From JAJPHU01 sp035553375 (lineage in GTDB: Bacteria > Planctomycetota > Planctomycetia > Gemmatales > Gemmataceae): a stretch of DNA of 64,000 nucleotides. The notes under the pieces are model-generated. The model had not been told where the DNA came from and made no database searches. It saw nothing but the letters and a program-made list of their open reading frames with translations. Of this stretch, positions 1 through 8,717 are shown piece by piece. Within the stretch, counting starts at the first letter, position 1; each line of letters starts with the position of its first letter. Both the position numbers and the translations under genes were made by a program. Location of the stretch: contig DATNCY010000030.1 in NCBI GenBank assembly GCA_035553375.1, forward strand, positions 43,289 to 107,288. The letters run 5' to 3'.

Positions 1-447
1 GAACCACTTGCACTCGGCGTCGGCTTTTTTCATGTCGCCGCGATCGCGGTAGATTTGCGCCCGCACCCAGCGCGCCAGGAACTGCTCTTTATTGGCATCG
101 ATGGCGGCGTTGGCCGCTTTCTCGGCATCGTCCCAACGGCCGCGCAGGTACAGCAATTCCGCCTGCCGCGCCAGCAGGCTGGCGTCCTTGGAATGATCCT
201 TCAGGATCGCCTCGACGACTTCGAGTGCCTTGTCGTATTCACCCACGCTTTCGAGCGCTCGGCTAAGTCCGATGGTGGCGGCGGAACGCAGCTTGGCGTC
301 CTTGGCCAGCGTCTCGAACTGCTCGCGTGCTTCGTCATAATTGCCGTGCAACCAGCGTTCGCGGGCCTCCTTCAAGGTTGGCTCGGCAGCCGTGGCGAAC
401 AGCGTGAAACAGGGGACGAACAGACAGGCGAGCAAGTGTTTTTTCAT
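1..447 (-). CDS. Exported TPR-repeat protein, truncated by the window edge
   Basis: The frame is open from an ATG at 447 to the left edge (149 codons), so the C-terminus lies outside the window. The protein begins MKKHLLACLFVPCFTLFA, a Sec-type signal peptide with likely cleavage near residue 21. It then shows helical pairs typical of tetratricopeptide repeats: roughly residues 25-55 (EARERWLHGNYDEA), 58-91 (GLSRALESVGEYDKAL), 93-125 (ELLYLRGRWDDAEKAA) and a fourth starting near 127. TPR proteins are protein-protein interaction scaffolds, and this one should act in the periplasm. The partner is unknown. Confidence in the TPR call is high; no specific role can be given. Confidence 0.8.
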   Translation of the reverse strand, partial: MKKHLLACLFVPCFTLFATAAEPTLKEARERWLHGNYDEAREQFETLAKDAKLRSAATIGLSRALESVGEYDKALEVVEAILKDHSKDASLLARQAELLYLRGRWDDAEKAANAAIDANKEQFLARWVRAQIYRDRGDMKKADAECKWF

Positions 448-688
448 GGCGGAGCATTCCGGCGGATGCGACAGAGACCACGGAGGTTAACTTAGCGGTC
501 GCCGTGGCAAAACGCAAGGAAACGGCCTGCTGCGCTTGGGACACGATAGAACGGGATGTGGCAATTATTCCGGGCGGCATCCATGCGCCGAATCCAGCCA
601 GGGGCGGCGGCTTGGCAGCTATCCCGACCATCCGACCTGGATGGTGGTGGAGCGATTCTTCTTGCGCAGTTGTCTTCCCAGACCGCGT

Positions 689-1045
689 TTACGCGACTGC
701 CAAAAAGTCACTCCGCCAGTCTGCCAGTCCGCCAAGAGGATACACCTTCCCGAATGAATTGCTATCTCCGTAGACCGCAATGCCGGAAACAACGGCCAGG
801 AAAGATGGGTCGTTAATCTTTTCCGTGTAGGGGCCATCCTCGTCGGCTAGGCTTGCTGGAATGGACGTGACCGGGTAAAAGAATCCTGCGATGCAACAGC
901 CACAAATTGCCAATACAATTGGAACATCTTCACTCGTTTGGTCAGGGTATCTTGCGTTAGCTGGATTGGGAAATTTTAATAAGGAACCGCCACCATCCCA
1001 GCCCCGGCAATCAAACCCGATGCTCTGAAAGGGCCATTGCGGTTA
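689..1045 (-). pseudogene. Possible remnant of a truncated membrane protein gene
   Basis: Reading the - strand from a TAA near 1045 down to a stop at 689 gives about 118 open codons without a convincing start; only a TTG at 913 is available. The reading looks protein-like, with a hydrophobic stretch VPIVLAICGCCIAGFFYPV and later PLGGLADWRSDF. It overlaps the 5' end of the convergent methyltransferase, which itself has a weak TTG start, so this junction may be where an island joined older sequence. The preceding stretch 448-688 holds no gene I can support. This could equally be chance open frame. Confidence 0.25.
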
Positions 1046-3628
1046 TGTGGATACCGCGCGAATCTCCTGCGGTTCGATTTCCGCTACGGGGACAACGCCT
1101 GCGTTCCGCTTGTCGCGTTCGCCCAGATGCCGATGGATTCTCGGTCGGCGTGTGTGGCGGTGTTAGCGGTAAACGGGGAGCCGCGAGTAGCGGTTGAAGC
1201 ATGTCGGCCTCTGGGAACTCCTGTCGTATTCGTGTGCTTTAACGACACATTGCAGTGGTGGAAACAAGGGGCGGCCTCGGCCGAGTGGATCGAAAGCATC
1301 CCTTTTGGTGGCGTTGACAGCTTCTTCCAAAACCACCAAGACGATTTTTCCCCAGAAGCCGTCTATCGAGCAAAGACGCTTGGGCGAATCCGAAGCGAAT
1401 ACCAACTCTCTTTCGTTGACTTGGGCCTCATGCCGCTCGTTGAGGAGGAGGTCGGCGAGGCTCTGGGCCGCCTTATTGAACAGAATGTATCTGGACTCAA
1501 AACCCGACTCGGCTGGAGCGACGTGACCGACGAACAAGGTCACTGGTTGCTCAAGTCTGTGTTCTGGCTAGTGTCCGGGAAAATTCTGCGGGACAAGCAA
1601 GTTCCGCAATTCGAGGACATTGAACTCACAAACGTCGAGGATGTTTTCGCCCGCGTCGCCAAGCACTACGGCACAACCCCATTCAGGGCTGGATCGAAGC
1701 AGAAGCTGGCGGCTCTGGGGGAGTCAGCGCGGACCATCGATCAGTTCAGCAGCTTGGCTCTCACGACTACAGAATCATTGGGGTACGTTTACGAAAATAC
1801 GCTGATCTCCAAAGCGACGCGTGCATCTCTGGGAACGCACAGCACACCGCCGTATCTCGTGGACTACATCGTCGGCCATCTCGCCGACTGGATCGAAGAG
1901 ATTCCGGAGAACGACCGGAGCGTTTTCGAGCCGGCCTGCGGACACGCGGGATTTCTCGTGTCCGCCATGCGACTGCTCACCCAGCTTCTTCCGCCTGAAA
2001 AGGCGATCCCGAGTCGTCGTGGTTCGTATCTTCGCAGTCGCCTTCACGGCACCGAGCGAGACCCGTTCGCGCTGGAACTCGCTCGTCTCTCTCTTACTCT
2101 CTCCGACATTCCCAATCCTGATGGATGGGACTTGCGCGTCGAGGATATGTTTATCGGTGATCGACTCGCCGAGCAAACGCGCGGAAAGACGATTCTTCTG
2201 GCCAATCCACCGTTCGAGAAATTTGCGGACCATGAAATAGCGGCGTATGCACAGGCTGACACGGAGATTGTCGTCAACAACAAAGCGACTGAGATGCTTC
2301 GCCGAACGCTTCCGGAGTTACGGCCGGGCAGCGTGTTTGGGGTTGTGATTCCTCAGACTGTACTGCATGGGGCGTTTGCCGAGGATGTGCGGCGCTACTT
2401 GATCGAGCACTTTGAACTCCGCGAAGTCTCGCTGTTTCCAGACAAGGTATTCTCGTTTTCGGATGCAGAATCGGCGGTTCTGCTAGGGCGACGGCTGCCG
2501 GAAGACTCGCATAAGAGGACGACACTTAGGTTTCGCCGGATTCGCGAATGGCAGATGCCGAAGTTTCGTGAAACTTACGACGCGCCCAGTTCACGAACCA
2601 TCGAGCAGTCACGTTTCAGTGCGGATGTACGTTGGGACATGCGCATTCCAGATCTCGAAGAGGTTTGGCTGGCGTTGGGAGATAATCCGAAAGCGACTGC
2701 TCTTGCAGAATTTGGGATAGGGATTGTCTACCACGGAAAGGACTTACCACCGGGCGTTTCCACATACTCCGAAGAGCAATTCCCCGGTGCCTACCGTGGC
2801 TATATTCGCCTCGAACGTGGGCTGCAAATTCATCAGCTTCCAAAGCTGTACTGGATGAACCTTGAGGAAGAGTCAACCCTACGGCGGCGGGCCGGTACGA
2901 CCGTTGGTGTCCCACAGGTCTTGATGAACTACGCGCGAGTCAGCCGCGGTCCGTGGCGGCTGAAAGCATTCATTGACCGTAAAGGACGACCCGTCGCCAG
3001 TGCCTTCCTTACGGTACGTCCGCATACATGCTCCCTCGAAACGCTCTGGGCACTATTAAACTCGCCGGTGGCCAACGCATACGCATTTTGCCATCTCGGA
3101 AAACGACATAACATCGTCGGCGACATGCGAAGAATTCCAGTGCCCCGCAGCACGGCATTCAGCGAGATCGAGACGGCCTCTCACGAATACTTGGATGCTG
3201 CTACCGCTCGGACCGACTCCGACGAGCTTTGTAGGCTCATGCTGCGGGTTGATGCTGCGGTGCTTCGACAGTACGCGTTGCCAGTCGAGCTAGAGCAGGC
3301 TTTACTGTCGCTATTCACGGGCTGGGACCGCGTCGGAGTGCCCTTCAAACAGGCCCGGTACTTCCCGCCAGAGTTGAGCCATCCGATGAGTCTTTCCGAT
3401 TTCATGGCTTACGAATCGGACTGGCCGACCGCAAATCGACGAAGGGGCGAACTTGTGGACAAGGAGATTGGCGGGACGATAACCAGCGGGGAAGCTGCGG
3501 AACTCGCCGGTCTCCAGGCATACGCGGACTATTACCTGGAGAAAGTGTCGCCTCGCCCCACGCATTTCCTGGAGGAGTTGGAAAACCGCGTCTTTGGAAG
3601 CGCGACCATCCGGAAGAAGGACATGTGA
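1037..3628 (+). CDS. N-6 adenine-type DNA methyltransferase (restriction-modification)
   Basis: This 863-residue protein carries the motifs of gamma-class N-6 adenine methyltransferases. The SAM-binding motif I, FEPACGHAGF, lies near residue 296, and the catalytic motif IV, NPPF in LLANPPFEKF, lies near residue 389. The region after about residue 540 (GIGIVYHGKDLPPG, later HNIVGDMRRIPVP) resembles the target-recognition part of Type I/IIG-like enzymes. The expected role is methylation of adenine in a specific DNA sequence. No nuclease motif is obvious within it. The frame opens with TTG at 1037 preceded by GAAAGGG; the next in-frame ATG is 1127, but the sequence between the two (RANLLRFDFRYGDN) looks coding, so I keep the TTG. 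The stop overlaps the start of the HNH gene (TGATG). Confidence 0.85.
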   Translation: MRLCGYRANLLRFDFRYGDNACVPLVAFAQMPMDSRSACVAVLAVNGEPRVAVEACRPLGTPVVFVCFNDTLQWWKQGAASAEWIESIPFGGVDSFFQNHQDDFSPEAVYRAKTLGRIRSEYQLSFVDLGLMPLVEEEVGEALGRLIEQNVSGLKTRLGWSDVTDEQGHWLLKSVFWLVSGKILRDKQVPQFEDIELTNVEDVFARVAKHYGTTPFRAGSKQKLAALGESARTIDQFSSLALTTTESLGYVYENTLISKATRASLGTHSTPPYLVDYIVGHLADWIEEIPENDRSVFEPACGHAGFLVSAMRLLTQLLPPEKAIPSRRGSYLRSRLHGTERDPFALELARLSLTLSDIPNPDGWDLRVEDMFIGDRLAEQTRGKTILLANPPFEKFADHEIAAYAQADTEIVVNNKATEMLRRTLPELRPGSVFGVVIPQTVLHGAFAEDVRRYLIEHFELREVSLFPDKVFSFSDAESAVLLGRRLPEDSHKRTTLRFRRIREWQMPKFRETYDAPSSRTIEQSRFSADVRWDMRIPDLEEVWLALGDNPKATALAEFGIGIVYHGKDLPPGVSTYSEEQFPGAYRGYIRLERGLQIHQLPKLYWMNLEEESTLRRRAGTTVGVPQVLMNYARVSRGPWRLKAFIDRKGRPVASAFLTVRPHTCSLETLWALLNSPVANAYAFCHLGKRHNIVGDMRRIPVPRSTAFSEIETASHEYLDAATARTDSDELCRLMLRVDAAVLRQYALPVELEQALLSLFTGWDRVGVPFKQARYFPPELSHPMSLSDFMAYESDWPTANRRRGELVDKEIGGTITSGEAAELAGLQAYADYYLEKVSPRPTHFLEELENRVFGSATIRKKDM

Positions 3629-4227
3629 TGCAGGGATTCGAGTATCCAATTGAGCCACATATTAGGCAGCACGGTCCTGGTGGTTATCAGGATTACGAGA
3701 GTTACCGCGATTGGGTCCGGGATGAGTTCATGTTTCGGTGCGTCTATTGCCTGCACCGAGAGCAATGGTACGGCCGGGGAGCCACGTTCAATATCGAGCA
3801 TTTTGTCCCCGTCGCCGGAGACCCACATGGGAGATTGGAATACGCGAACCTGCTTTACGCCTGCGCCACCTGCAACAACGCCAAGTGTAACATTCTCGGT
3901 GTTCCAAATCCGTGCAGCGTTGCTTTCGCAGACTGTGTCAGAATTAGGGATGATGGTCAGGTAGAGGCACTCAATGACGCGGGCGAATCGCTCGTCAAGA
4001 AATTGCGATTAAACAGCGAGAAGAATGTTCAGCACCGATCCCGGTGGATGCGAATTCTCGCGGCGCTTCAGGCTCACCAGCCGGATCTCTACCGGGAATC
4101 CATGGCCTTTCCCGATGATCTACCGGACCTCCGGACGAAAAAATCTCCGTTGAATTCAAAGCCCGAGAGCGTCGGCGATTGCTGTTTTGCTCGGCGAGAA
4201 CGTGGCGAACTTCCAGCAATCTACTGA
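3628..4227 (+). CDS. HNH endonuclease
   Basis: This is a 199-residue protein with a zinc-bound HNH nuclease fold. FRCVYC (near residue 38) gives the first Cys pair, NIEHFVPV (near 58) the catalytic His region, and YACATCNNAKC (near 80) the second Cys pair. HNH enzymes cut DNA with a beta-beta-alpha metal finger. The start is ATG 3628, which overlaps the methyltransferase stop and implies translational coupling; a GTG at 3625 is an alternative. Sitting next to an adenine methyltransferase, it is the natural candidate for the cleaving half of a restriction system. The C-terminal 60 residues show no motif I recognise. A general HNH repair or recycling function cannot be excluded. Confidence 0.85.
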   Translation: MQGFEYPIEPHIRQHGPGGYQDYESYRDWVRDEFMFRCVYCLHREQWYGRGATFNIEHFVPVAGDPHGRLEYANLLYACATCNNAKCNILGVPNPCSVAFADCVRIRDDGQVEALNDAGESLVKKLRLNSEKNVQHRSRWMRILAALQAHQPDLYRESMAFPDDLPDLRTKKSPLNSKPESVGDCCFARRERGELPAIY

Positions 4228-4233
4228 GCGCTC

Positions 4234-4491
4234 ATGATTCGCGTCGAGGTAGCGGAGAACGACATCTGCCGAATGGTCGCCTACCCGGCTCCCACCTACG
4301 TCGTTGGCGTACACGAGAGAGAAGAGCGAGCGTTCATCATCTCGGTCCATGGCGCGATGGCCGAAGCGATGCCGTCGATTACCACCGCGCATGAACTGAC
4401 GTGCGACACGCTCCAACGGCTCTGGGAAGAAGTTCGGGCGTTCTGGCAGGACCGCGATATGTCGCGGTCGGCATCGTCTTTCCTGGACTGA
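4234..4491 (+). CDS. Small conserved-looking protein between HNH and DUF4365-like genes
   Basis: An 85-residue protein starting MIRVEVAENDICRMVAYP, six bases after the HNH stop and ten bases before the next gene, so almost certainly part of the same operon. It contains a beta-rich N-terminal half (YVVGVHEREERAFIISV) and a helical C-terminal half (LQRLWEEVRAFWQDRD). There is no signal peptide, membrane segment or catalytic motif. I do not recognise the family. Its fixed position before the DUF4365-like gene suggests the two products act as a pair, possibly as a regulator or inhibitor, but that is inference only. Confidence 0.65.
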   Translation: MIRVEVAENDICRMVAYPAPTYVVGVHEREERAFIISVHGAMAEAMPSITTAHELTCDTLQRLWEEVRAFWQDRDMSRSASSFLD

Positions 4492-4500
4492 GGTGTAGCC

Positions 4501-4977
4501 GTGACCAACGAATCGAAAGAGCGTTTTATCGCCGATCAGGTCCGCGCGCTCGCGACCATCATCCTCACCCGCCGAGGCGACCTGATGATCGTGGAGACGA
4601 AGAAGGACACCGGCCTGGACTTCCACGTCACCATCGACCGCGAAGACAAGCCGATGCGTCTCCTGTTCGGGGTTCTGCTTCGCGGCGTGCCGTCCCCCGT
4701 TGTGCCGGATCACGCGAACAAGATTCTCGGCCCGACGATGGGACAATTTCAGGGGATGCGTAAGTTTACCTACCCCGTCTGTCTGTTTCTTTTTACCATG
4801 CGTGAGGAACAGGCGTTTTTCTCCTGGCTTGCCGAACCGGTCGTGAATGAAGATGTGCCGAAACTCGTTCATCACAACAAGGCGAACATCGTCTCGTTGA
4901 CGAATGAGTTCTTGGACCACGTCATCCAACAGATCGTGGCCTGGTATGATGCCGTGGAAACAGTGTTGATTGCATGA
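4501..4977 (+). CDS. DUF4365-like protein (PD-(D/E)XK-type fold, possibly degenerate)
   Basis: A 158-residue protein. The N-terminal helix-strand pattern (RFIADQVRALATIILTRRGDLMIVETKKDTGLDF, residues 9-43) and the later strand-Trp segment (FTYPVCLFLFTMREEQAFF) resemble DUF4365, a restriction-endonuclease-like domain. In active members the acidic residue of a G-x-D motif is followed by a Q-x-K strand. Here TGLDFHV is present, but the expected Q-x-K strand reads FGVLLRG, so the nuclease site may be lost. It is the last gene of the methyltransferase-HNH-small protein operon. The family assignment is by eye and moderate; a binding or effector role in the same module is the simplest reading. Confidence 0.6.
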   Translation: MTNESKERFIADQVRALATIILTRRGDLMIVETKKDTGLDFHVTIDREDKPMRLLFGVLLRGVPSPVVPDHANKILGPTMGQFQGMRKFTYPVCLFLFTMREEQAFFSWLAEPVVNEDVPKLVHHNKANIVSLTNEFLDHVIQQIVAWYDAVETVLIA

Positions 4978-5133
4978 TCGTCGCCGTTTGCGCACGGGGA
5001 GCGTCTTCTCATCCGCTTCTGCGGAGGCAGTAACAAGGATGGCCAAGTCGTGAAAAATGTCCAGATCGTTGGAGACGCGGACACCGCCTTCCCCGCGGTT
5101 TATGACGGCACCGCCGGCGATTCATCCTCCCCC

Positions 5134-5263
5134 CGCTTACGCGGGAGGCTCGCTTACGCGGGAGGCTCGCTTACGCGGGAGGGCTGCGCCAACATGAGAG
5201 CGCCTCTCCAGGAGTGTTCGGTTTGAAACACGCCGCCACGCCTCATAAAGTTCGTGCCTCTAA
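5134..5263. repeat. Dispersed intergenic repeat, copy 1 (tandem 17-mers plus conserved 63-bp tail)
   Basis: Nearly three tandem copies of cgcttacgcgggaggct (5134-5182) are followed after a short spacer by a 63-bp block starting cgcctctccaggagtgttcg at 5201. The same arrangement recurs at 51719-51853 with only a few differences in the 63-bp block. The block ends in gtgcctctaa, which supplies the stop codon of the small membrane protein gene on the opposite strand (cta at 5260-5262). There is no coding potential. It is probably a REP-like mobile intergenic element. Confidence 0.75.
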
Positions 5264-5532
5264 ATGGTTCCTGAAACTTCGCCCGCCTCTGGATCGTCGG
5301 CGTGCAGCGCGCGACGGCCCAGGAAACGGCCCGCGATTACACGGAGAACCACGAGAAGCAGAAGAATCGGTCCCCAAAAGAAGGTCATCAGGAACCGAAC
5401 AATACTGTGCAGGCCGTGACTATCAACTGAACCCGGCCCCAAGCCATCGCGGAGAATCCAGCAAAGGGGGCTTACCGCCACCCAGAAGAGCAAAAAGGCA
5501 TTGAGCAACGCGAGTATTATTTCCCGAAGCAT
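5260..5532 (-). CDS. Small two-helix membrane protein
   Basis: A protein of about 90 residues with two strong hydrophobic helices: EIILALLNAFLLFWVAVSPL and, after a short polar loop, RFLMTFFWGPILLLLVVLRV. The tail is charged (GRRALHADDPEAGEVSGTI). I chose ATG 5532 because a GGAG lies nine bases upstream; ATG 5541 sits directly on that GGAG. A longer reading to 5880 would run into the divergent DUF1549 gene and is not credible. Its stop codon lies inside the dispersed repeat at 5134-5263, so the native C-terminus may have been altered. No family recognised. Confidence 0.55.
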   Translation of the reverse strand: MLREIILALLNAFLLFWVAVSPLCWILRDGLGPGSVDSHGLHSIVRFLMTFFWGPILLLLVVLRVIAGRFLGRRALHADDPEAGEVSGTI

Positions 5533-5770
5533 GGCGAGCATCTCCACGACGCCTAACGAAGAAAACCATCCGTCCAATTTATAATCTAGCCCGCGAATTT
5601 CCGCCCTGGGTTTTTCAGATTTTCCGCGCAACTCGTCCCGCGAATCGACTCTAATAGAGGAGAAGCGCCGGCACGGACGGTCGTCGCAGGGGAGGAATTG
5701 CCGTTGGCCGTGATGGGGCCATTCGTCTTTACCACGGCTCCGCATGTCCTTCTCGTTCCAGGAGTCTCCC

Positions 5771-7333
5771 ATGAGCAACCGTTGGTTGGGCATCTGTTGT
5801 CTGGGCATATTCGAACTGAGTGGGCTGGCTCCCTGCGCCTCGGCCGCTCCGCTGGATGCGGAAGCGCTGGCCAAGGGCATCGACCATCTGCTGGCCGTTC
5901 GCCAAATGGAGAAAAGCGTCCCGCCGGCTCCCCTCAGCGACGACGCCGAGTTTATCCGCCGCGTCTATCTCGACCTGGCCGGTTGCATCCCTCCCATCAC
6001 CGACGCACACGATTTCCTCGACGACACTCGCCCCAATAAGCGGCGTATCTGGGTGGAACTGCTGCTCGACGGCAAGAAGCCGAGCCGAAAACCAGACGCC
6101 TTCCCGCGGCACTTCGCCAACGTCTGGCGCGGCTGGATTCTGTCGCGCGTCAACACGGAGAACGCGGCCAACCTCGCTCCCGCCACGGAAACCTGGCTGC
6201 GCGAACGCTTGAAGACGAACACCCCCTTCGATCGCCTCGTGCGCGAGATGATTACCGCAGCACCCTTCGAGAGTAACGGCTCCTCGCCCAGCGTGTTTTA
6301 CCAGATCAACGAGTTCAAGCCGGAGAACCTGGCGGCCAGCGCCTCGCGGCTGTTTCTGGGCATCAAGTTGGAGTGCGCCCAGTGTCACGACGATCGCTCC
6401 GGCGGCAGTTGGTCGCAAAGCCAGTTCTGGTCGTTCGCGGCTTTCTTCGCCGGCGTCGAACCGCAGCGCGGTCAGGTATCGGACAAACGCGAGATTGAAA
6501 TTCCCGGCAAAAAGAAACTCGTCCGCGCCCGCTTCCTCGATGGACCGGAGCCAGCCTGGAAGTCCAACGACAATCCGCGCGTCGTCCTGGCCGACTGGCT
6601 GGTCAACGCCAACAATCCCTATTTCGCTCGCGCCATCGTCAATCGCCTGTGGTCGTACTTCTTCGGCATTGGTCTAACGGACCCTGTTGACGAGCAGGGC
6701 GCCCACAATCCGCCGAGCCATCCCGAACTGCTGGATGAACTGGCCCAGCAATTCGCCGCTCACGGCTTCGATTTGAAATACCTCATTCGCGCCATCGTCG
6801 GCAGCCAAGCCTATCAACGTACCAGCGTCGCCAACCATGCCGGCCAGGACGATCCGCGTCTGTTCGCGCGCATGACGATTCGCGGACTCAGCGCCGAACA
6901 ATTGTTCGACAGTTTGGCGGAAGCGACCGAGTATCAGGACACGAGTTCCGCCCCGTCGAATCGCTTCGGTAACCCGGAGAATCTATCGCCGCGGCAGAAA
7001 TTCCTGGCGCGCTTCGCGCACCAAGACAAACCAACGGAGGCACCTACGTCGATCTTGCAAGCGTTGTATCTGATGAACAGTTCGTTCGTCGCCGAGCGGA
7101 CCAGTCTGGAACAGAATAAGACGCTCTCGACCCTCGCCGATCAGTCGGGGCCGGATTCCAGACGTATCGACTCACTATTTCTGGCGGTGTTGTCGCGTAA
7201 GCCGACGGCGATGGAATCGAAGCGATTTATCGCTTACTACGTTCGCGGCGGACCTTCGCACGATCATCGCAAGGCGTTGGCTGACATCTTCTGGGCGTTG
7301 CTCAATAGCGCGGAGTTTCGGCTCAATCATTAG
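5771..7333 (+). CDS. DUF1549/DUF1553 (PSCyt2-PSD1) secreted protein
   Basis: This 520-residue protein has the two domains of the planctomycete PSCyt2/PSD1 family. The DUF1549 part (about residues 30-215) contains DDAEFIRRVYLDLAGCIPP and the Cys-x2-Cys-His motif ECAQCHD. The DUF1553 part (about 255-515) contains NPYFARAIVNRLWSYFFG and HPELLDELAQQFAAHGFD. It starts MSNRWLGICCLGIFELSGLA, an export signal ending near ASA. The start at 5771 has AGGAG six bases upstream. No N-terminal cytochrome-like PSCyt1 domain is present, unlike the longer paralogue at 54301-57300. There is no DUF1501 partner beside it. The family is abundant in planctomycetes and its function is not established. Confidence 0.9.
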   Translation: MSNRWLGICCLGIFELSGLAPCASAAPLDAEALAKGIDHLLAVRQMEKSVPPAPLSDDAEFIRRVYLDLAGCIPPITDAHDFLDDTRPNKRRIWVELLLDGKKPSRKPDAFPRHFANVWRGWILSRVNTENAANLAPATETWLRERLKTNTPFDRLVREMITAAPFESNGSSPSVFYQINEFKPENLAASASRLFLGIKLECAQCHDDRSGGSWSQSQFWSFAAFFAGVEPQRGQVSDKREIEIPGKKKLVRARFLDGPEPAWKSNDNPRVVLADWLVNANNPYFARAIVNRLWSYFFGIGLTDPVDEQGAHNPPSHPELLDELAQQFAAHGFDLKYLIRAIVGSQAYQRTSVANHAGQDDPRLFARMTIRGLSAEQLFDSLAEATEYQDTSSAPSNRFGNPENLSPRQKFLARFAHQDKPTEAPTSILQALYLMNSSFVAERTSLEQNKTLSTLADQSGPDSRRIDSLFLAVLSRKPTAMESKRFIAYYVRGGPSHDHRKALADIFWALLNSAEFRLNH

Positions 7334-7345
7334 CACGACTAGCCC

Positions 7346-7385
7346 GAAGCGCCAGCGACGGGTTTCGCCCCGTCGCTGGCGCTTC
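7346..7385. terminator. Perfect 17-bp stem hairpin after the DUF1549/DUF1553 gene
   Basis: Arms GAAGCGCCAGCGACGGG (7346-7362) and its exact complement (7369-7385) flank a six-base loop. It lies between two convergent genes and probably ends transcription from both sides. There is no U-tract, so it may instead be a REP-type repeat; a similar half-arm occurs at 42718. Confidence 0.6.
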
Positions 7386-7402
7386 TGGTAGATCGACTGC
7401 CC

Positions 7403-8119
7403 TCACGAGCTTTTGTGCCCGTTCGGCGCCGGCGCGCCGGTGCGGAATACGTCAATTAGCATGTCCTTGGCATGGTCGGGCAGCGGGCTGGACTGGATGA
7501 TGCCAATGGTGTCTTCAATGGGATATTCTACCCTTTTAAGATCTACTTTATAGTCTTCGATGATGGCATACGAAGCGCGTGGATCGCCGTCGCGCGGTTG
7601 ACCGACGCTGCCGGGGTTGATGACCAGTTTGTCGCCGACCTCCAACACATACGGTTGATGCGTGTGGCCGACGCAGATGACATCGGCCTCGACGTTTTGC
7701 AGACGACGCGCCCAAAAATCGGCGTCCGGTAGTGCGTACTCGTCGAGCGGATCGCGTGGCGTGGCGTGGACGAGAAGATAGCGGGTGTTATCCAGTGTCA
7801 CCAGGCGCGTCACCGGCAGACGCGATAGAAAACGCAATTCGCTCTCACCGAGCCGTTCGCGTGTCAGCGGCCGGGTGATGCTGGTCAGATACTTGAAACC
7901 GCTGCGGCCCTGAACGACGACGTTTTGGGCGACGCCGTGGTCGTGGTTGCCGCGCACGGCGTGTTGCGCCTTGTCGCGCACCCAGGACACGCACGGCCCC
8001 GGTTCCAGGGCGTAATCGACCAGATCGCCCAGACACAGACAGACATCGTGCGGTTCGGCCGCCACCGCTTGCAGGGCCGGCCAGTTCCCGTGAATGTCCG
8101 CGATGACCAAAATACGCAT
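7403..8119 (-). CDS. Metallophosphoesterase (YfcE/MJ0936-type)
   Basis: A 238-residue calcineurin-like phosphoesterase. The metal-binding motifs appear in order: ADIHG (residues 7-11), GDLVDY (about 33), RGNHDHG (about 58) and, toward the C-terminus, VGHTHQPY followed by NPGSVGQPRDGDP. This set matches the YfcE/MJ0936 group of phosphodiesterases or phosphatases; the substrate cannot be told from sequence. I start at ATG 8119 (MRILVIADIHG), because the extra 21 residues of a longer reading are not conserved-looking. It converges on the DUF1549/DUF1553 gene across the hairpin at 7346-7385. It appears cytoplasmic. Confidence 0.88.
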   Translation of the reverse strand: MRILVIADIHGNWPALQAVAAEPHDVCLCLGDLVDYALEPGPCVSWVRDKAQHAVRGNHDHGVAQNVVVQGRSGFKYLTSITRPLTRERLGESELRFLSRLPVTRLVTLDNTRYLLVHATPRDPLDEYALPDADFWARRLQNVEADVICVGHTHQPYVLEVGDKLVINPGSVGQPRDGDPRASYAIIEDYKVDLKRVEYPIEDTIGIIQSSPLPDHAKDMLIDVFRTGAPAPNGHKSS

Positions 8120-8397
8120 GAGAAAATCGTGAGAAAAACGAGGGGCAGCGCTTGACGGCGACACTTCTGGTAGAGTATACACAAGGAGATTGGTTGAGGG
8201 GGATACTCATCGCCATTTTTTCGCCTCTCAACTCAATCACTCCGGCGTCGCTCACCATCGCATCACGCTTTTCCGTTTACTCGCACGGAGAAAGCGAGAG
8301 AATGTGGTTGGCGCGAAAACTTCGGACACCCGAATACGTCTTAGAGTAAGAACGCCTCTCGTTTGCTCACAATCCCCAACTGCGGGAGGGGTGGCTC

Positions 8398-8700
8398 ATG
8401 ATCTCCAAACCGTCATTTCGCCGTCTGCCGCTGCGCGATCTGATGACCGACGCCGAGAAACGGGCGCGCGATCTGGTCGAGCATTTCACCGTCACCTGGC
8501 TGGCTCGCGTCGCCGACCTGGGCGACCTTAGCCGGCCCATCCGCAAACGCAGTCATTATCCGACGCTGTCGGCCTTGCAGAATGCCTTGCAGAAAACCGT
8601 TCAGATCAACGACGAGACGCGGCAAATGATCGCGCATCTGACGCAGGAACTCAACGAAATCCTCGAACACGCGCGACGCGAACAACTGGCACGCCGATGA
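8398..8700 (+). CDS. Short hypothetical protein with helical C-terminus
   Basis: A 100-residue protein, MISKPSFRRLPLRDLM, preceded by a strong GGGAGGGG Shine-Dalgarno six bases before the ATG. The C-terminal half (ALQKTVQINDETRQMIAHLT and on to LARR) is predicted to be a long amphipathic helix. No signal peptide or known domain. It is followed immediately by a palindromic repeat. The 278 bases before it (8120-8397) hold no other gene I can support. Confidence 0.6.
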   Translation: MISKPSFRRLPLRDLMTDAEKRARDLVEHFTVTWLARVADLGDLSRPIRKRSHYPTLSALQNALQKTVQINDETRQMIAHLTQELNEILEHARREQLARR

Positions 8701-8717
8701 GCTTTTGCCAAGAAATG

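Noticed and set aside
4156..5046. Open frame of 296 residues on the - strand
   Set aside because: It lies opposite the small gene and DUF4365-like gene, which have better starts, spacing and composition.
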